Below are positions 50,852-58,862 of a stretch of 64,000 nt of DNA, in pieces. The stretch comes from Streptomyces viridiviolaceus. GTDB lineage: Bacteria; Actinomycetota; Actinomycetes; Streptomycetales; Streptomycetaceae. The notes under the pieces are model-generated. The model did no database searches. It was not told the origin of the DNA and was given only the letters and a program-made list of their open reading frames with translations. The stretch covers positions 1 to 64,000 of the forward strand of contig NZ_BMWA01000015.1 of assembly GCF_014650995.1 (NCBI RefSeq), written 5' to 3'. How positions within the stretch are numbered: position 1 is the first letter of the stretch; each line of letters opens with the position of its first letter. The position numbers were made by a program, and so were the translations under genes.

Positions 50852-52054
50852 TCAGGTTGCGGGTTTCAGCGGCAGCAGCGCGCTGATGCGGAATCCTCCG
50901 CCCGGACGTGGGCCGGCGTCCAGGGTGCCGCCGACCATGCCGACCCGTTCCCGCATGCCGATCAGGCCGTGGCCCTGGCCGTCGAAGCCGCCCTCCTCGT
51001 ACAGCTCGTGCGGGGCGCCCTTGCCGTCGTCCTCGACGAGCAGGCCGAGCCCGTCGTCGAAGTAGACCAGGCGCACGCTCGCGCCCGCGTTGGGTCCGCC
51101 GTGCTTGCGCGTGTTGGTCAGCGCCTCCTGCACGATGCGGTAGGCGGTCAGCTCGACGCCGCTGGGCAGCGGACGCGGGGTGCCCTCGACCTTGAAGTCG
51201 ACGGGCAGCCCGTGGCTCCGGCACTGCTCGACGAGGTCCTCGATCTGCTGGACGTCGGGCTGCGGGACGTACTCGCCGGCCTCCTGGTGCTCGCCGGTGC
51301 GCAGCACGCCGAGCAGGCGGCGCATCTCGGCGAGGGCCTGGCGGCCGGTGGAGGAGATGGTCTCCAGCGCCTTCTTCGCCTGGTCGGGGGCCGCGTCCAG
51401 GACGTAGGCGGCGCCGTCGGCCTGCACCACCATCACGGAGACGTTGTGCGCGACGACGTCGTGCAGTTCGCGGGCGATCCGGGCACGTTCGGCGGCGACG
51501 GCGACCTTGGCCTGCGCCTCGCGCTCCTTCTCCAGCCGGGCGGCCCGCTCCTCCAGCTGGGCGAAGTAGGCGCGGCGGGTGCGGATGGAGTCGCCGAGCA
51601 CCCAGGCGAGGGCGAACGGCACCGTCTGGAAGACCGTTATCGCGATGTTGCCCGCGACACCGGCCTGCTCGCTGGGCCAGCGCAGCTGCGCGACGGGGGC
51701 GGCGATCAGGCCCATGGTCAGCGCGGTCCGGGAGGCCCAGCGGGCGCCGGTCGCGGCCACGGTGTAGACGATCACCAGCAGGGCGAAGTCGGCGGGCATC
51801 GTCGCGACGTCGAGGACCAGCTGCCCCAGCCCCAGTGCGGCGGCCAGCAGCAGCATCCTCTCCGGCATCACCCGGCGCAGCGCGATGACCAGGCACAGCA
51901 GCACGGTGAACGGGATCAGCAGCGCCGGAGCGTCCCTCCCGGTGGCCTCCTGCTGCGGGACCATGGACACCACGGAGATCCCGAGCAGAACGAGAGCCCA
52001 GAAGCAGTCGACCCCGGTCGGGTGTCTGCGGAGGAAGTCGTAGAGGCGCTGCAC
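50852..52054 (-). CDS. Sensor histidine kinase (HisKA_3)
   Basis: A 400-aa membrane kinase with about five transmembrane segments (roughly 15-155), a coiled-coil linker, phosphoacceptor His198 (RARIARELHDVVAHNVSVMVVQ) and HATPase N-box VQEALTNTRKHGG and GQGHGLIGMRERV. It ends after the ATPase domain, the normal layout, unlike the kinase at 22418-24007. GTG 52054 begins it. Input signal unknown; partner is the LuxR-type regulator downstream. Confidence 0.92.
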   Translation of the reverse strand: MQRLYDFLRRHPTGVDCFWALVLLGISVVSMVPQQEATGRDAPALLIPFTVLLCLVIALRRVMPERMLLLAAALGLGQLVLDVATMPADFALLVIVYTVAATGARWASRTALTMGLIAAPVAQLRWPSEQAGVAGNIAITVFQTVPFALAWVLGDSIRTRRAYFAQLEERAARLEKEREAQAKVAVAAERARIARELHDVVAHNVSVMVVQADGAAYVLDAAPDQAKKALETISSTGRQALAEMRRLLGVLRTGEHQEAGEYVPQPDVQQIEDLVEQCRSHGLPVDFKVEGTPRPLPSGVELTAYRIVQEALTNTRKHGGPNAGASVRLVYFDDGLGLLVEDDGKGAPHELYEEGGFDGQGHGLIGMRERVGMVGGTLDAGPRPGGGFRISALLPLKPAT

Positions 52055-52172
52055 GTAACCCAGCGTAGGGAAGCGTGATAGGTGCAGGGGTCAACCGGAG
52101 GGCCGATCCGCGCCCCCCGCGCGTACTCCGCAAGGTGGAGGCCCCGCTCTCCTGTGCGCTTAGCCTGGCCTC

Positions 52173-53225
52173 GTGACACCAGGGACGACAGGGACCGCAG
52201 AGACACGAGGCGACTGGCGGGGCTGGCGTGAAGCCACGCAGGAGGCGCTCTACGGCGTGGACGGTTTCTACCGCGGTCCCGAGGGGCCGGCGGGGCACTT
52301 CCGTACGTCCGTGCACGCGTCGGCGCTGTTCGCCGGGGCCGTGGCGCGGCTGTTGTGCCGGGTCGACGAGGCGCTGGGCCGACCCGCGTCGCTGGACTTC
52401 GTGGACATGGCGGCCGGCCGGGGCGAGCTGGCCGCCGGGGTGCTCGCCGCGCTGCCCGCCGACGTGGCCGCCCGCACGCGCGGGTACGCCGTCGAGATCG
52501 CCGGCCGCCCGGAGGGCCTGGACCACCGGATCGAGTGGCTGCCCGAACCACCGCGGGACGTCACGGGGCTGCTGTTCGCCAACGAGTGGCTGGACAACGT
52601 GCCCGTGGAGGTGGCCGAAGTGGACTCCGCGGGCGTACCCCGGCGGGTGCTGGTCCGCGGTGACGGGGCCGAGCGGCTCGGGGAACCGGTGGGCGGCGCG
52701 GAGGCGGAGTGGCTGGCGCGGTGGTGGCCGCTGCCGCCCGAGGAGGGGCTGCGTGCCGAGATCGGCCTGCCCCGGGACGAGGCCTGGGCGTCCGCCGTGT
52801 CGACGCTGCGCAGCGGGCTCGCCGTGGCCGTCGACTACGCGCACACGGTGGACGCACGGCCGCCGTTCGGGACCCTCACCGGCTTCCGGGGCGGGCGTGA
52901 GACGGCGCCCGTGCCGGACGGGTCGTGCGACATCACCGCCCACGTGGCACTGGACGCGTGCGCCACGGCGTGCGCGCTCCCCGGCGCGCGTCTGCTCCCC
53001 CAGCGCGACGCCCTGCGCGCCCTCGGCCTCACAGGCGCACGCCCCCCGCTCGCGCTCGCGTCGACCGACCCCGCGGCGTACGTCCGTGCCCTCGCGAGCG
53101 CCTCGGAGGCCGCCGAGCTGATCGCGCCGGGCGGTCTCGGCGACTTCGTGTGGCTGACGCAGCCGGTCGGCGTCCCCGACCCGCTCGCCCTACTTGTCGA
53201 TGTCCCCGACCACGAAGAACAGTGA
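52173..53225 (+). CDS. MidA/NDUFAF7-like SAM-dependent methyltransferase
   Basis: A 350-aa protein of the SAM-dependent MidA (NDUFAF7-type) family. Landmarks are DGFYRGPEGPAGHFRTSVHAS, the motif I replacement LDFVDMAAGRGELAAGVLAAL, GLLFANEWLDNVPVEV (with the family's NE-x-xDN), and VAVDYAHTVDARPPFGTLTGFRGGR. Human NDUFAF7 methylates an arginine of NDUFS2, the NuoD homologue, in complex I assembly. The next gene is NuoD-like and the two genes converge with a 36-bp overlap. The family is clear; its activity on this NuoD is inference. The start is GTG 52173. Confidence 0.85.
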   Translation: MTPGTTGTAETRGDWRGWREATQEALYGVDGFYRGPEGPAGHFRTSVHASALFAGAVARLLCRVDEALGRPASLDFVDMAAGRGELAAGVLAALPADVAARTRGYAVEIAGRPEGLDHRIEWLPEPPRDVTGLLFANEWLDNVPVEVAEVDSAGVPRRVLVRGDGAERLGEPVGGAEAEWLARWWPLPPEEGLRAEIGLPRDEAWASAVSTLRSGLAVAVDYAHTVDARPPFGTLTGFRGGRETAPVPDGSCDITAHVALDACATACALPGARLLPQRDALRALGLTGARPPLALASTDPAAYVRALASASEAAELIAPGGLGDFVWLTQPVGVPDPLALLVDVPDHEEQ

Positions 53226-54341
53226 CCCGAGGATCGCCACCATGTCCGCGACCAGCGTCCCCGGCAGCAGCTCGGTGAGCGCCTGGATGTTGTTGTACGA
53301 GGCCGAGCGCAGCTTCAGCCGGTACGGGGTCTTCTCCCCCTTGCTGACCAGGTAGTAGCCGTTGATGCCGAGGGGGTTCTCGGTCCACGCGTAGGTGTGG
53401 CCCTCGGGCGCCTTGAGGACCTTGGGGAGCCGCTGGTTGACCGGTCCGGGCGGCAGCTCGGCCAGGCGGTCCAGGCAGGCGTCGGCGAGGTCGAGGGCGT
53501 TGTGCGTCTGCTCCAGCAGGCACTCGAAGCGGGCGAGGCAGTCGCCCTCGGTCCGGGTGACGACCTTCAGGGTGTCCTGGAGTTCGCCGTAGGCGAGGTA
53601 GGGCTCGTCGCGGCGCAGGTCGAAGTCGACGCCCGAGGCACGGGCGATCGGTCCGCTCACGCCGTAGGCGTGCACGGCCTGGGGCGTCAGGGCGCCCACG
53701 CCGCGCGTGCGCCCCCGGAAGATCTCGTTGCCGAGCACCAGGTCGTCGAAGACGCCCATGCGCGAGCGCACGGCCGAGACGGCGGCACGCGCGCGTGCGG
53801 TCCAGCCGGCCGGCAGGTCCTCCTTGAGGCCGCCGACGCGGTTGAACATGTAGTGCATGCGCCCGCCGGAGACCTCCTCCATGACGTTCTGGAGCACCTC
53901 CCGCTCCCGGAAGGCGTAGAAGACCGGGGTGATGCCGCCCAGCTCCAGGGGGTACGAACCCAGGAACATCAGGTGGTTGAGGACCCGGTTCAGCTCCGCG
54001 AGCAGCGTCCGCGTCCACACCGCGCGCGTGGGGACCTCCATGCCGAGCATGCGCTCCACGGCGAGGACCACGCCCAGCTCGTTGGAGAAGGCCGACAGCC
54101 AGTCGTGGCGGTTGGCGAGCACGATGATCTGCCGGTAGTCGCGTGCCTCGAACAGCTTCTCCGCGCCGCGGTGCATGTAGCCGATCACGGGCTCCGCGCG
54201 CGTGATGCGTTCACCGTCCAGGACCAGCCGCAGCCGCAGCACGCCGTGCGTGGACGGGTGCTGGGGCCCGATGTTGAGCACCATGTCGGTGCTCTCCGCG
54301 GCGCCGCCGATGCCGACCATGGTCTCCGTCGTAGGAGTCAT
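53190..54341 (-). CDS. nuoD: Orphan NADH-quinone oxidoreductase subunit D-like protein
   Basis: A 383-aa homologue of the 49-kDa complex I subunit. Signature parts are VLNIGPQHPSTHGVLRL (His28, His32), IGYMHRGAEKLFEA (Arg58), NRHDWLSAFSNELGVVLAVERMLG and FYAFREREVLQNVMEE. Compared with canonical NuoD, the quinone-site Tyr of the DYL motif is Trp81, and the Asp of LDIGA is Glu (PLELGG). No other nuo gene is nearby, so this is the second, orphan NuoD known in streptomycetes (nuoD2 by memory). ATG 54341 starts it. It may act in a non-canonical complex. Confidence 0.88.
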   Translation of the reverse strand: MTPTTETMVGIGGAAESTDMVLNIGPQHPSTHGVLRLRLVLDGERITRAEPVIGYMHRGAEKLFEARDYRQIIVLANRHDWLSAFSNELGVVLAVERMLGMEVPTRAVWTRTLLAELNRVLNHLMFLGSYPLELGGITPVFYAFREREVLQNVMEEVSGGRMHYMFNRVGGLKEDLPAGWTARARAAVSAVRSRMGVFDDLVLGNEIFRGRTRGVGALTPQAVHAYGVSGPIARASGVDFDLRRDEPYLAYGELQDTLKVVTRTEGDCLARFECLLEQTHNALDLADACLDRLAELPPGPVNQRLPKVLKAPEGHTYAWTENPLGINGYYLVSKGEKTPYRLKLRSASYNNIQALTELLPGTLVADMVAILGSLFFVVGDIDK

Positions 54342-54372
54342 GCACACAGTCTCTCCTACGTACGCTGGGCTC

Positions 54373-54894
54373 ATGGAGACGGGGAGCCCGGGCGACACGG
54401 GCGCGGCGGGGGCGACAGAGGCGGCGCGGGACGAGCCGGTGTGGACCGGGTTGCCACCGGGGCTGCTGCGGATGCGTCGGCTGTTGCTGGTGGTGTGGCT
54501 GGGGCTGCTGGCCCTGGCCGCCGGACTGCTGCCCGGGCTGTTCCTGGGGCCCGTCTGGGCGGTCTTCGCGCTGGTGCCGCTGGCCCTGATGGTCTGGGGC
54601 TGGGTGATGCTGGGGCGCAACTGGCGCTCCTGGCGGTACGCCGAGCGCGCCGACGACCTGCTGATCAGCCGGGGCGTGCTGTGGCAGGAGGAGACCGTCG
54701 TGCCGTACGGGCGGATGCAGCTGGTCGAGGTCACCTCCGGGCCGGTCGAGCGGCACTTCGGCCTGGCCAGCGTGCAGTTGCACACGGCCGCCGCCGCGAC
54801 CGACGCGACCATCCCGGGCCTCGACCCGGCCGAGGCGGAACGGCTGCGCGACCGGCTCACCGAGCTGGGCGAGGCCCGATCGGCGGGGCTGTGA
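54373..54894 (+). CDS. Membrane-anchored bacterial PH-domain protein
   Basis: A 173-aa protein of the YdbS/bPH2 type. Two close membrane helices (about 36-55 and 59-78) are followed by one bacterial pleckstrin-homology-like domain (about 88-150, LLISRGVLWQEETVVPYGRMQLVEVTSGPVERHFGLASVQLHT). Such proteins sit at the inner face of the membrane, with a role in envelope homeostasis suggested for relatives. ATG 54373 starts it; its TGA overlaps the next GTG by 2-3 nt. Confidence 0.87.
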   Translation: METGSPGDTGAAGATEAARDEPVWTGLPPGLLRMRRLLLVVWLGLLALAAGLLPGLFLGPVWAVFALVPLALMVWGWVMLGRNWRSWRYAERADDLLISRGVLWQEETVVPYGRMQLVEVTSGPVERHFGLASVQLHTAAAATDATIPGLDPAEAERLRDRLTELGEARSAGL

Positions 54895-56207
54895 GCACGA
54901 CGGAGCGCCGCGAGGAGGTGACCGAGCGGCGGCTGCACCCCGTCACCCCGCTGCGGCGGGCGTGGGCGCCGGTCGCGGTGCTGGTCGGCTGGGCCGTGCA
55001 CGACCCGGACCAGGCGCAGCGCCAGCTGACGCGGCTGACCACGACCACGCTTTTGATCGGCCTCGCCGTACTGATCCCCGCCGCCGCCCTGTACGGCTTC
55101 CTGACCTGGTGGTTCACCCACTTCGCGGTGACGGACACCGAGCTGCGCATCCGTACCGGCCTGCTGTTCCGGCGCACCGCGCACATCCGGCTCGAACGCA
55201 TCCAGGCCATCGACGTCACCCAGCCGCTGCTCGCCCGGGTCGCGGGGGTCGCCAAGCTCAAACTCGACGTCATAGGCACCGACAGGAAGGACGAACTGGC
55301 CTTCCTGGGTGCCGACGAGGCGCGTGCCCTGCGCGCCGAACTGCTCGCGCGGGCGGCCGGCTTCGCGCCCGAGACCGCGCACGAGGTCGGCGAGGCACCC
55401 GCCCGGCAGCTGCTGCGCGTGCCGCCCGGCGTCCTCGCCGTCTCGCTGCTGCTGACCGGCGCCACCTGGGGCACTCTGATCGCCGCCGTGGTCGTACCGA
55501 CGCTGTTGTGGCTCGCCACCCACAACCTGTGGACAGTTCTGGCGACCGCCCTGCCGCTGCTGGGCGCGGCGGGCGCGAGCAGTGTGGGGCGGTTCGTCGG
55601 GGAGTACGACTGGACGGTGGCCGAGTCGCCCGACGGGCTCCGCATCGACCACGGGCTGCTCGACCGCGCCCACGAGACCGTGCCGCCGGGGCGCGTGCAG
55701 ACCGTGCGGATCGTGGAGCCGCTGCTGTGGCGGCGGCGGGGCTGGGTGCGCGTGGAGCTGGACGTGGCCGGGTCGTCGAACTCCGTGCTGCTGCCGGTCG
55801 CCCCGCGCGAGATCGCCGAGTCCGTCGTCGCACGCGTGCTGCCGGGAGTGACCGTACCGGCCCGCTCGGCGCTGTCCCGTCCGCCGCGGCGGTCCCGGCG
55901 GTGCGTGCCGTTGTGGTGGCGCGGCTACGGGCTCGCCGTCACCGACGCGGTGTTCGCCGCCCGCCACGGGCTGCTGCGGCGCAGCCTGGCGCTGGTGCCG
56001 CACGCCAAGGTGCAGAGCGTGCGCCTGACGCAGGGGCCGTGGCAGCGGCTGTGGCGGGTCGCCCACGTCCGCGTGGACACGGGGGCGAACAAGACCGTGA
56101 CCGCGCGGCTGCGGGACGCCGGTGAGGCGGCGGAGCTGCTGCGCGACCAGGCGGAACGGTCGCGGACGGGCCGACGGGACGCCCTCCCGGACCGGTGGAT
56201 GGCCTGA
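54891..56207 (+). CDS. Large bacterial PH-domain membrane protein (YdbT-like)
   Basis: A 438-aa protein of the YdbT/bPH2 type with several membrane helices (about 40-65 and 165-215) and three PH-like modules, recognised by FRRTAHIRLERIQAIDVTQPLLARVAGVAKLKLDV, PGRVQTVRIVEPLLWRRRGWVRVELDVAG and VPHAKVQSVRLTQGPWQRLWRVAHVRVD. GTG 54891 overlaps the preceding TGA (54892-54894), so both proteins are probably made together and form one complex, as YdbS and YdbT are paired in Bacillus. Function is not established. Confidence 0.87.
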   Translation: MSTTERREEVTERRLHPVTPLRRAWAPVAVLVGWAVHDPDQAQRQLTRLTTTTLLIGLAVLIPAAALYGFLTWWFTHFAVTDTELRIRTGLLFRRTAHIRLERIQAIDVTQPLLARVAGVAKLKLDVIGTDRKDELAFLGADEARALRAELLARAAGFAPETAHEVGEAPARQLLRVPPGVLAVSLLLTGATWGTLIAAVVVPTLLWLATHNLWTVLATALPLLGAAGASSVGRFVGEYDWTVAESPDGLRIDHGLLDRAHETVPPGRVQTVRIVEPLLWRRRGWVRVELDVAGSSNSVLLPVAPREIAESVVARVLPGVTVPARSALSRPPRRSRRCVPLWWRGYGLAVTDAVFAARHGLLRRSLALVPHAKVQSVRLTQGPWQRLWRVAHVRVDTGANKTVTARLRDAGEAAELLRDQAERSRTGRRDALPDRWMA

Positions 56208-56228
56208 AGCCCGCCCTGCCGGGCGTGG

Positions 56229-57395
56229 TCAGGACACCGCGCTGCGCAGCCCCTGCATGTCGATCTGTTCCGTCTCGTCGTGGGCCGTCAGGTCGATCAC
56301 CTGACCCACGGCCCGGGACTCCTCGTCGGCGGGCTTGAAGGCGGCCTCCGCCTCGGCCTTGTGCAGGGCGAGGGCCTCCTGGCCGACCACGTCGGCGAGG
56401 TCCTCGTTCTGGACGGCCTCCAGGGCGTCGGGCGACGACGTGCCGTCGGCGTTCTTCGTGCCGAAGAAGTCGAAACCGCCCTGGACCATCGGGCGCCGCG
56501 CGGGAGCGGTCGGCACGACGGCCACCGCGGGCGGCACCGTGAAGTGCCCGGAGGACTGCTGGGCGGGCTGTTCGGACCGGTCGCCGGACTGAGCCGTCGT
56601 GGTGGCGGCGGCCGCGCGCTCGTGCCCGTCGGCCGCCTCGGGCTGCCCCTGCGCCTCGTCCTCCCGCGCGGGTTCGGCAGCCGGAGCCGCGGCGGCCCGG
56701 CCACCGCCGTCGCCACCGCCGTCACCGTCCGTCCCGGCATCCGTCCCGGCATCCGTCTCACGGTCGAAGCGCGAGAGCGCGGCCCGCGCCCGCAGGAACA
56801 GCCGGGAGCCCTCCGGCGAGAACACGGCGGGCGTCTCCGGGGTCTCCTCGCCGGCCTCGGAACCCTCGGCCGTCACCTCGGCCTCCTGGGCCGCTGTCTC
56901 CTGCGCCGGCCGTGCCGGCGGCAGCGCGGGCGTCGGGGACGCGGCCTCTATCTCCAGCAGGCGGCGGCCCTCCAGCGCGGTGGCGCGCTCGGTCTCCGCC
57001 GTCGCGTACCGCCGCAGCAGGGAGGCGTGCTCGTTGCGCAGCCCCGCCAGCTCCGCGCGCTTCGCCCGGAGCCGCTGCTCCAGCTTCACGCGCAGCTCGC
57101 GCGACTCCTCCAGGTCGGACTCCAGTTCGGCGACCCGTTCCTCGTGACGCCACTCGTCGCTCGCACGCGCGCGCGTGAGGTCGGCGACGCGCTTGCCCGC
57201 CTGCGCGTCCCAGCGACGCATGACGAACGCACCGGCGACCGCCGTCACCGCGGCGGCCGCGGCCAGCGAACGCAGGAGCATCATTTCGCTGAACACCCAG
57301 GGGCCGAGGGCGCAGACGACGGAGACGCCTGCGATCGCCGACGGGGGAAGCAGCCTGTGCAGGGGCGGGGAATGGCGGTGACGTCCACGTGGCAT
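56229..57395 (-). CDS. Membrane-anchored coiled-coil protein
   Basis: A 388-aa protein with two N-terminal membrane segments (about 18-36 and 42-60), then a long coiled coil (about 70-150, many Glu/Leu/Arg: ERVAELESDLEESRELRVKLEQRLRAKRAELAGL) and a long disordered region rich in Ala/Glu/Pro. The C-terminal 70 residues look more ordered. Function unknown; the layout recalls cytoskeletal or scaffolding proteins of actinobacteria. ATG 57395 is the start. It converges with the PH-domain operon. Confidence 0.75.
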   Translation of the reverse strand: MPRGRHRHSPPLHRLLPPSAIAGVSVVCALGPWVFSEMMLLRSLAAAAAVTAVAGAFVMRRWDAQAGKRVADLTRARASDEWRHEERVAELESDLEESRELRVKLEQRLRAKRAELAGLRNEHASLLRRYATAETERATALEGRRLLEIEAASPTPALPPARPAQETAAQEAEVTAEGSEAGEETPETPAVFSPEGSRLFLRARAALSRFDRETDAGTDAGTDGDGGGDGGGRAAAAPAAEPAREDEAQGQPEAADGHERAAAATTTAQSGDRSEQPAQQSSGHFTVPPAVAVVPTAPARRPMVQGGFDFFGTKNADGTSSPDALEAVQNEDLADVVGQEALALHKAEAEAAFKPADEESRAVGQVIDLTAHDETEQIDMQGLRSAVS

Positions 57396-57576
57396 GGCCA
57401 GAAACTTACCGCGCGTAGGCGAATCTTGGCGCCCCGCCCCGTAAAAACACAGCCATCTCCGAAGCGTTCACACAGCATCAGGAATCCACTTGCGCACCGG
57501 AAGACGAATTACCTCAAGATCGTTTTCAGGCGGGGTTCATCAGGGCACCCGTCGGCGGCGCCGGCCGACGGCCTCG

Positions 57577-58701
57577 TCACCGGCCGCTCAGGCGCCCGCC
57601 GAGCCACTGCAGTGTCGCGGGAATCTCGCGCCGCCACGTATTGAAGTTGTGTCCGCCGCTTTCGAGGATGATCGACGAGATCCGCGTCCGCTTCTTGGCC
57701 TTCACCCGCTCAATGAACTCCAGCGTGTCCTTGTAGTTCGACTCGCCGGCCTTGCTGCTGGTGACGAGCAGTGAAGTGTCCGGCGCCGGCATGTGTTTGA
57801 GATACCACCACAGGTCGGCCCGATTCCTCAGTTCCTCGTCCCCGTGGAAGAGATCACCCGTGGTCGGGTCGCTCGGCGCGTCGTAGTACGCGGACAGACC
57901 GGCACCGGCCGCGTACACCCCGGGGTGGTGCATGGCGAGCTTCAGCGAGCAGTAACCACCGGTCGAGTCGCCGACGACGCCCCAGCTGCCCGGCTTCCGG
58001 CCCACCCGGTAGTGGCTGAGCACGGCCTCGGGGAGGTCCTCGGCGAAGAACGTCTCCGTCTGCGGGCCGCCCGGGACGTCCACGCACTCCGTGTCCCGCG
58101 GCGGCGCCACCGTGGGACGCAGCATCACCAGGATCATCGGCTGCATGCGGCCGTCCCTGGCCAGGTCCAGGGCCGTGCGCGGATAGTGCAGCTTGTCCAC
58201 CAGCGCCTCGGCCGTGCCCGGGTAGCCGGTCAGCACGACGGCCGCGGGAAACGTACGGGCGCGGTGGCGGGGCTGGAAGTACTCCGGCGGCAGGTACACG
58301 TAGGCGGGCGTCGCGATGTGCGTCGTACGGCCGACGACCTCGATCCTCTGGACCTGGCCCGCGACCTCCGGCCGGGCCGCGCCGGCCGCCTGCACCCTCC
58401 GGGTGCCGACCACTTCCAGCAGGCCGCCCGACTCGCCGGCCGTGTGGTCGACGACCACACCCTGGCCGGTCTCCCGCCCGAACAGGTCCGCCCAGCTCGC
58501 GTAGAACCCGAACGCCTGGTTGGCGGCGAGGCCGACCGCGGCGAACAGGGCCAGCTGCGTGGCGAGCAGCAGGCCGACCCGCCCGCAGACGGCCCGCGGG
58601 CTCCGCCGGGCCAGCCAAGGCCACAGCCACACCGTGCCGACGAAGAGCACCACGCCGGACAGCACCGCCAGCGCGAGCACCGTGTCACTCGTGAGACCCA
58701 T
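57577..58701 (-). CDS. Membrane-anchored esterase (esterase D/antigen 85-like)
   Basis: A 374-aa alpha/beta hydrolase. Two N-terminal membrane helices (about 7-30 and 42-66) hold an external hydrolase domain (about 115-374) with the nucleophile elbow GDSTGG (Ser246), and His351 (ESGGHNFNTW). The family (esterase D, PF00756-type) includes mycolyltransferases and carboxylesterases. It is divergent from an aminoacyl-lipid synthase-like gene, an arrangement seen with AhyD-like and other aminoacyl-lipid hydrolases, so a hydrolase of aminoacylated lipids is a hypothesis. ATG 58701 starts it. Confidence 0.85.
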   Translation of the reverse strand: MGLTSDTVLALAVLSGVVLFVGTVWLWPWLARRSPRAVCGRVGLLLATQLALFAAVGLAANQAFGFYASWADLFGRETGQGVVVDHTAGESGGLLEVVGTRRVQAAGAARPEVAGQVQRIEVVGRTTHIATPAYVYLPPEYFQPRHRARTFPAAVVLTGYPGTAEALVDKLHYPRTALDLARDGRMQPMILVMLRPTVAPPRDTECVDVPGGPQTETFFAEDLPEAVLSHYRVGRKPGSWGVVGDSTGGYCSLKLAMHHPGVYAAGAGLSAYYDAPSDPTTGDLFHGDEELRNRADLWWYLKHMPAPDTSLLVTSSKAGESNYKDTLEFIERVKAKKRTRISSIILESGGHNFNTWRREIPATLQWLGGRLSGR

Positions 58702-58721
58702 GTGTCGTTGCCTGCCTGCGC

Positions 58722-58757
58722 TTTCCGTGTGAATCCGGCCGGGCTTTTCCGTGTGAA
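58722..58757. repeat. Direct repeat in divergent promoter region
   Basis: TTTCCGTGTGAA occurs twice, at 58722-58733 and 58746-58757, 24 nt start to start, between the esterase and aminoacyl-lipid synthase genes. On the minus strand the units read TTCACACGGAAA; with an adjacent GTTCAC (complement of 58761-58767) they vaguely resemble the 11-nt units of PhoP boxes. They could mark a common regulator site. Confidence 0.55.
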
Positions 58758-58862
58758 GGAGAGTGAACCTCTCCCTCCGAGACACCGTCCTAGAGGGCGC
58801 AATGTCGCCGGATGCCCGAATCGGGCCCGGATCCACGATCTTTCGCAGAACCACGGGATGCG

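Noticed and set aside
58761..58767. PhoP box between the esterase and aminoacyl-lipid synthase genes
   Set aside because: Only one GTTCAC-like core with an imperfect neighbour; the 24-nt period of the main repeat does not fit the 11-nt PhoP unit.
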